A DNA stretch of 64,000 nucleotides from DASPJQ01 sp035299065 (GTDB lineage Bacteria > Bacteroidota > Bacteroidia > Flavobacteriales_D > UBA2798), in assembly GCA_035299065.1 (NCBI GenBank), contig DATGXI010000032.1, forward strand, positions 7,882 to 71,881, in the 5' to 3' direction. A model generated the notes under the pieces. It did no database searches and was not told the DNA's origin. It was given only the letters and a program-made list of their open reading frames with translations. Made by a program: the position numbers and the translations under genes. This document shows positions 59,528 through 64,000 of the stretch, piece by piece; the stretch's first letter is position 1, and every line of letters begins with the position of its first letter.

Positions 59528-61651
59528 TTACAAAATACTAAGAATAAAAGCGTAGTTGTTGGCTACATCTTTTAAACCTTCATACCTTCCCGAGGCTCCT
59601 CCGTGGCCAGCATCCATGTTGGTGTGCAATAAAATTGGATTTTCAGACGTATTGAACACCCGTAATTTAGCTACCCATTTAGCTGGTTCCCAATATTGCA
59701 CCTGTGAGTCATGAAACCCGGTTGAAACATACATGGCCGGGTAAGCCGTTTTTTTCACATTGTCATAAGGCGAATAACTCAACATGTAATCATAGTATTC
59801 TTTTATGTTGGGATTTCCCCACTCATCGTACTCACCGGTTGTAAGTGGTATGGTTGAATCCATCATGGTGCTTATCACATCCACAAAAGGAACTTCGGCA
59901 ATTATGCCTTTGTACAGGCCAGGTTCCATATTTACCACAGCACCCATTAATAAACCTCCTGCACTACCGCCCTGGGCAAAAAGTTTTTTTCCATCGGCAA
60001 TTTTTGTTTCCACAAGGTATTTGGTGGCATCAATAAAATCGGTAAACGTATTTTTCTTGTGCAACAATCTCCCATCTTCGTACCAGTCACGGCCCAAATC
60101 TTCGCCACCACGTGTGTGCACCAATGCAAATACAAACCCGCGATCAACTAAACTCAACCGGGAACCAGAAAAATACGGGTCCATGATTACGCCATAGGAA
60201 CCATAACCGTAAACCAGGCAGGGGTTTGTTCCCTGTTTAAACATATCAGTCTTATAAAACAATGAAATTGGCACTTCTTTTCCATCACGGGCTTTTACAT
60301 ATACGCGTTTGGTTGTATACGCACTGCTGTTATATGGCACATTTATTTTTTGCTGTTTCAACAACACTTGCGTTTTTTCATCCATGTTGTAATCAAATTC
60401 ACAGGCCGGTGTTTTCATAGAGGTAAAATAGTAGCGAAGCACGTTGGTATTGTACTCTTCGTTGATGCCAATTCCTGCTGTATAATCCTCTTCGGGCATT
60501 TCAATAAAATAAATGTTTTTTGTTTGCGTGTTCAATACCTTTAATTTTACCAGTCCTTTGAATCGCGACTCAACCACCAGGTGGTTTTTAAACAACTCAA
60601 AATCTTCGGTTAATTCTTCATCGTTGTACACAAAAACATCTTCCCAATGTTCAATACCAGGTTTATCAAGTGTTGTTTGGCATACGCGGTAATTTTTGGC
60701 CTTGTAGTTGGTGCGAATGTAAAAAATACCGTTTGCCTCATCAATGGCATACTCATGATCACGTTGGCGCGGCACAAAAACCCTGAATTCGGCTTTTGGC
60801 TCATTTGCGTTTATATACAAACATTCAGTTGTTGTGGTTGACACCGAAGAAATAATGATATAATTTCCCGAACGCGAACGTTGCACATCTACATTAAACG
60901 TCTCGTCATTTTCCTCGAAAACGCAAACGTCTTCACTCGAAGGTTTACCCAATTGGTGGCGCATGATTCTGTACGAACGTAGCGTATTCTCATCCTCCAC
61001 GGCATAAAACAATGTTTTGTTGTCATTGGCCCATTCAACACTACCTGCCGTGTTTTTTATGTTTACGTCCAGGTTTTTTCCTGTGGCAATGTCTTTAACA
61101 CATAAATCATATTTACGTCTTCCTAAAAAATCAACCGTGTACGCCAACATGGTATTATCAGGACTTACCTCAAGCGCTGCTTCCTCGCAAAATGCTCTTC
61201 CTTTAGCCAGTTCATTTACATCCAGCAAAAGTGTATTGGCCTCTTTTTGATCAATGCGTCTGCGAAAATATTTAGCGTGTTCCTCATCGCCTTCATACCG
61301 GTTAAAGTACATGTACCCGCTTTTGGTATAAGGAACAGTTTCATCGTCTTTCACCACCCGTGACTTGATCTCCTTAAACAATTCGTCCCTTAATCCTTTG
61401 TTTGCTTTAAAAAATCCCTCTGCGTAGGCATTTTCAGCCTTCAGGTACTTAACAACTTCCGGGTCTTCGCGTTTGTTTAACCAAAAATAATTATCGGTAC
61501 GAGTGTTTCCATGCTCAGTTAAGGTATGAGGAATAATTTTTGCAACAGGGGCCTTGTCTTTTAACACTTCCTCGTTTTTCATAGTATTACAATTGGTTAA
61601 TAATAAACAAGCGGATAAGCTAAACCACTTGTATGCCAACAATCTTTCCAT
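59528..61651 (-). CDS. Prolyl oligopeptidase-family (S9A) peptidase, oligopeptidase B-like
   Basis: The 707-residue protein has a lipoprotein signal (MERLLAYKWFSLSACLLLTNC). An N-terminal segment (HGNTRTDNYFWLNKREDPEVVKYLKAENAYAE), a propeller and a hydrolase domain follow. The catalytic serine lies in GGSAGGLLMG, the aspartate is likely near DSQVQYWEP and the histidine in HTNMDAGHGG. Oligopeptidase B relatives cut after basic residues in short peptides. Its 5' end overlaps the preceding protease gene by 32 bases, so the two are co-transcribed. Confidence 0.93.
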   Translation of the reverse strand: MERLLAYKWFSLSACLLLTNCNTMKNEEVLKDKAPVAKIIPHTLTEHGNTRTDNYFWLNKREDPEVVKYLKAENAYAEGFFKANKGLRDELFKEIKSRVVKDDETVPYTKSGYMYFNRYEGDEEHAKYFRRRIDQKEANTLLLDVNELAKGRAFCEEAALEVSPDNTMLAYTVDFLGRRKYDLCVKDIATGKNLDVNIKNTAGSVEWANDNKTLFYAVEDENTLRSYRIMRHQLGKPSSEDVCVFEENDETFNVDVQRSRSGNYIIISSVSTTTTECLYINANEPKAEFRVFVPRQRDHEYAIDEANGIFYIRTNYKAKNYRVCQTTLDKPGIEHWEDVFVYNDEELTEDFELFKNHLVVESRFKGLVKLKVLNTQTKNIYFIEMPEEDYTAGIGINEEYNTNVLRYYFTSMKTPACEFDYNMDEKTQVLLKQQKINVPYNSSAYTTKRVYVKARDGKEVPISLFYKTDMFKQGTNPCLVYGYGSYGVIMDPYFSGSRLSLVDRGFVFALVHTRGGEDLGRDWYEDGRLLHKKNTFTDFIDATKYLVETKIADGKKLFAQGGSAGGLLMGAVVNMEPGLYKGIIAEVPFVDVISTMMDSTIPLTTGEYDEWGNPNIKEYYDYMLSYSPYDNVKKTAYPAMYVSTGFHDSQVQYWEPAKWVAKLRVFNTSENPILLHTNMDAGHGGASGRYEGLKDVANNYAFILSIL

Positions 61652-62942
61652 TGTTCAATGTTTTAATGGTGCCCTTTTTTTTCGGTTTTTTGCGGGAACC
61701 GTATTTGCGGCAGTAAATCACATTCTTGTTTTCTTGCTTGTCAATTACACTTAGGCTTCCACCGTCAATAACCAACGAAGCCCTGTCTTCAATAATAATT
61801 TTTGTTTCGGGTAAAATCAACACTGCCCCTGTTATGGTAAATGTGCATCCACGTTTTATATGAATGTCACCATTAATAAGCAAACTACGCTTTAACGTGA
61901 GCGATGTGTCAAGTTTCAAAGTGTGTTCAGGATTGTAGTACTGGCCGCGGGTCATTTTTATATAATCAACACGATTGCTGAATGAGCGGTGAACGTAACC
62001 AATTTGCATGGGTGATAAATAACTTCGGCAAATATTATAACCCATAATGTTGTTTGACACATCAATGGTATCACAATGTATCCATCCAAACCTGTCAGTT
62101 CTTGGCAAATCACTAAACTGCGGTGCGTTGGTATGGCTCAGGCCTAAACAATGGCCTATTTCATGTGCAATTAATTGCGCAGCTGCCCAGGTATGGCTTT
62201 TGTAAACATTGCTCATGTTTAAGAAGTTTTTATTGGGCCCACAACCAAACATGATTGTTCCGGTAGTTGACTTGGTAAAAAACACATTAATGGCATGCGG
62301 AATGTTGCGTGCGTATTTTTCAAAGTTTGATGTTGAGCAATTGTTATTCACAAGGAAATTATAACCCAAACTTTCTATACCAGCGGTATCAACCCGTTCG
62401 GTGGGTACAATGTAAATTTTACCGTCCTTTGTGTATGAGGTGTCTACTTTTAAGTTTATGCCTTTCCCGTTTTTATAGCGCAGGTGAATTCCTTCCTTAC
62501 GTTTATTGGAGTAGTAACCTGGATTTTTACCATTAATGGCAAACATGTTAAGGGCTTTGTCATACGACTGAATTTTTTCCAACGCTTTTGGCTCATACCA
62601 GTCAATTTTCCAACCTACCGAGTCCACATGAAAATAACAACCCTGGACATGAAACCTGATTTTTGATTCGCGGTAAAAAGGAACACCCGGCACTTTAAGC
62701 GTTGGTTGCTCAAATGTATTGTACATTTGGTTCACGAGCTTAAACAGCTCATGAATGTCGGCCGTATCGTATTTTGTAAAATTCTGCGGATCGTCTTCAC
62801 TGTATTGCATAACATGCACTACGAGGTTTATTTCAAGCGGCCAAAATGTTTTATCAGGGTAGTAGTCACTCACATCCTCGTGCTTTTGAGCAACAAGCTG
62901 CAGTGTTGCCAACAGGCAAATACAAGTGAGTATTTTCTTCAT
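61620..62942 (-). CDS. Secreted metzincin-type zinc metalloprotease
   Basis: ATG 62942 (MKKILTCICLLATLQLVAQ) gives 440 residues; TTG 62948 adds two residues. The zinc site HEIGHCLGLSH is the full metzincin motif HExxHxxGxxH, and NIMGYN about 45 residues later is the Met-turn, as in pappalysin-like (M43) proteases. The C-terminal 100 residues (SLTLKRSLLINGDIHIKRGCTFTITGAVLILPETKIIIEDRASLVIDGG) look like a right-handed parallel beta segment. It is probably released to the periplasm or outside; there is no T9SS domain. Confidence 0.92.
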   Translation of the reverse strand: MKKILTCICLLATLQLVAQKHEDVSDYYPDKTFWPLEINLVVHVMQYSEDDPQNFTKYDTADIHELFKLVNQMYNTFEQPTLKVPGVPFYRESKIRFHVQGCYFHVDSVGWKIDWYEPKALEKIQSYDKALNMFAINGKNPGYYSNKRKEGIHLRYKNGKGINLKVDTSYTKDGKIYIVPTERVDTAGIESLGYNFLVNNNCSTSNFEKYARNIPHAINVFFTKSTTGTIMFGCGPNKNFLNMSNVYKSHTWAAAQLIAHEIGHCLGLSHTNAPQFSDLPRTDRFGWIHCDTIDVSNNIMGYNICRSYLSPMQIGYVHRSFSNRVDYIKMTRGQYYNPEHTLKLDTSLTLKRSLLINGDIHIKRGCTFTITGAVLILPETKIIIEDRASLVIDGGSLSVIDKQENKNVIYCRKYGSRKKPKKKGTIKTLNNGKIVGIQVV

Positions 62943-62948
62943 GTACAA

Positions 62949-63914
62949 TTACAAACCGAAAACATTTTTTTCAACCCAACCCTTACCCCATTCCTCGTGT
63001 TCTGTTTCATTCCACAATTCGGGATAAAAAATCCTTCGCTGGAAACGGGGTGGTAAATATTTCTGCCAGTTGGTACCACCCGTTGCAGCTATGTCTTCAG
63101 GATTGCGTTGCAAATAGCGTACCGCACTCTTGTAATGCTGCAAAGGCCAGTTAATGTTTACGTTTACATCAAGGTATTTTAGCTGGTTTTTGAGCGCTTC
63201 ATTTTGTTGTTGATCCTCGGGCAATGATTTATACATGCGCCAAAGGTTGGTTAACCTGAATTTTTTTGCCAGGGCAGTAAGTTCAGTTGAATATTTCTTT
63301 TCGAACTGCTCAAGTGTCAATGTTTTTTTACCTGAAGCCAGTTCAGTTGCGCCTTTCTTCCAGTAAATGTTGTTAAACATGTCTTCAATCATGGACTCGG
63401 TAATAACACCATCGTAACGCTTGCGGTAATCGGGTTCAACCAGGTTTTTAAAATCGGTTGAGCAAATTTCAATTTTACGGTACTGCGCGCTTTGAAATCC
63501 GCTTGCCGGTAAAAGAGCCATTCGAAATTTCAAAAACTGCTCGCGTTCCATACCGTCAACCATAATCTCGAATGAACGTGTTAATGATTCAAAATAGGCA
63601 TTTATACGTTTTACACGCGCTGTCAAAAATTCAGCCGTTAAATCAGTTTTAGCACCCACCTGTTCAAACTCATGAAGGCATAATTTGAAATACAATTCAG
63701 TAATCTGGTGGTACATGATAAAAATTTCCTCATCGGGAAATGGTGTACGGGGCGACTGCAAGCTTAGCAGCGTATCAAGGTGTATATAATCCCAGTAAGT
63801 GAGATAATCAGAATACAATAATCCGTCAAGGTATGAAACAAGGTCTTGTCCCATAACCTCGTACTTTGCAGCCAGTAATTTAATCCGCTCCGCAATTTCA
63901 GGCTTAATTTCCAT
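62949..63914 (-). CDS. kynA: Tryptophan 2,3-dioxygenase
   Basis: The 321-residue protein has the family pattern: LTYWDYIHLDTLLSLQSPR, EEIFIMYHQITELYFKLCLHEFE (heme-pocket region) and the C-terminal WPLQHYKSAVRYLQRNPEDIAATGGTNWQKYLPP, in which the histidine is the likely heme ligand. It opens the indole ring of tryptophan to N-formylkynurenine. It is the first of an operon with two proteases; the next kynurenine genes are not in the window. The start ATG 63914 is the only reasonable one. Confidence 0.95.
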   Translation of the reverse strand: MEIKPEIAERIKLLAAKYEVMGQDLVSYLDGLLYSDYLTYWDYIHLDTLLSLQSPRTPFPDEEIFIMYHQITELYFKLCLHEFEQVGAKTDLTAEFLTARVKRINAYFESLTRSFEIMVDGMEREQFLKFRMALLPASGFQSAQYRKIEICSTDFKNLVEPDYRKRYDGVITESMIEDMFNNIYWKKGATELASGKKTLTLEQFEKKYSTELTALAKKFRLTNLWRMYKSLPEDQQQNEALKNQLKYLDVNVNINWPLQHYKSAVRYLQRNPEDIAATGGTNWQKYLPPRFQRRIFYPELWNETEHEEWGKGWVEKNVFGL

Positions 63915-64000
63915 TGAATAAAAATTTTGAGCAAGTTAGGTTTTTATTGGTTTTAGCCGACAGGAATGTTAAGGGGAATGATAAGGATCATGGTGATAAT

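Noticed and set aside
63915..64000. Gene fragment at the right edge
   Set aside because: The remaining 86 bases upstream of kynA show no supported frame; a plus-strand opening of about 11 codons is too short to judge.
1..64000. tRNA, rRNA, insertion sequences or integrases
   Set aside because: No cloverleaf-like sequence, rRNA block, transposase motif or terminal inverted repeat with target duplication was recognised by reading; a dedicated search could still find a missed tRNA.

Overview
The window is chromosomal DNA from a Bacteroidota member, most likely of the Flavobacteriales/Sphingobacteriales side. The evidence is a PorP/SprF protein, seven predicted type IX secretion (T9SS) cargo proteins with type A or type B C-terminal domains, the bamD-rpoZ-coaBC-DUF4835 block typical of the phylum, TAnnTTTG-type promoter boxes, low GC content with A/T-rich spacers, and many short intergenic repeats. 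No rRNA, tRNA, CRISPR array, integrase or transposase was seen.

Layout. 1-7.2 kb: the end of a beta-propeller protein, a PorP/SprF plus glycine-rich T9SS cargo pair, a GNAT enzyme, a YeeE/YedE-type sulfur transporter pair preceded by a 12-copy heptanucleotide repeat, and a saccharopine dehydrogenase-family (carboxynorspermidine synthase-like) enzyme. 7.4-11.3 kb: T9SS cargo, a decayed VOC/glyoxalase-fold gene, a secreted HExxH protein and Dps. 11.4-15.4 kb: an overlapping operon of an outer-membrane-type protein, a divergent Lgt homologue and a radical SAM enzyme resembling the tetraether synthase (Tes) family, followed by three tandem related small membrane proteins. 15.4-22.4 kb: a zinc-ribbon protein, a TPR protein, a pentapeptide-repeat protein coupled to a GyrI-like protein, an acyltransferase, T9SS cargo and an OmpA-family protein. 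22.4-29.2 kb: carbonic anhydrase with bestrophin, then a redox/signalling cassette (cNMP-domain histidine kinase, receiver-FAD oxidoreductase, UBP zinc finger), a PAS protein and a small Cro/CI regulator. 29.4-36.2 kb: M32 carboxypeptidase, the bamD-rpoZ-coaBC-DUF4835 operon and an alpha-oxoamine synthase. 36.4-46 kb: an HTH regulator, a metzincin-like lipoprotein, a large fibre-like T9SS protein with an endosialidase chaperone domain, and a cluster of duplicated and partly decayed T9SS/XRE genes. 46.5-59.5 kb: rplU-rpmA, two propeller lipoproteins, a TPR protein, a TetR-DinB pair with perfect operators, a DMT transporter, a LytTR regulator and a hybrid kinase. 59.5-64 kb: an operon of tryptophan 2,3-dioxygenase, a metzincin protease and an S9 oligopeptidase.

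The most interesting parts are the Lgt-like/Tes-like operon, in which the Lgt homologue lacks several residues needed by classical Lgt, and the 36-46 kb region. That region holds a duplicated module (surface protein plus XRE regulator plus palindromes) with one copy decaying and a paired GTATAC operator architecture with identical 22-bp spacing at two loci. Starts were often moved inward to the first position giving a sensible signal peptide, and several genes appear to use TTG starts. Functional statements rest on motifs and family knowledge recalled without database searches.
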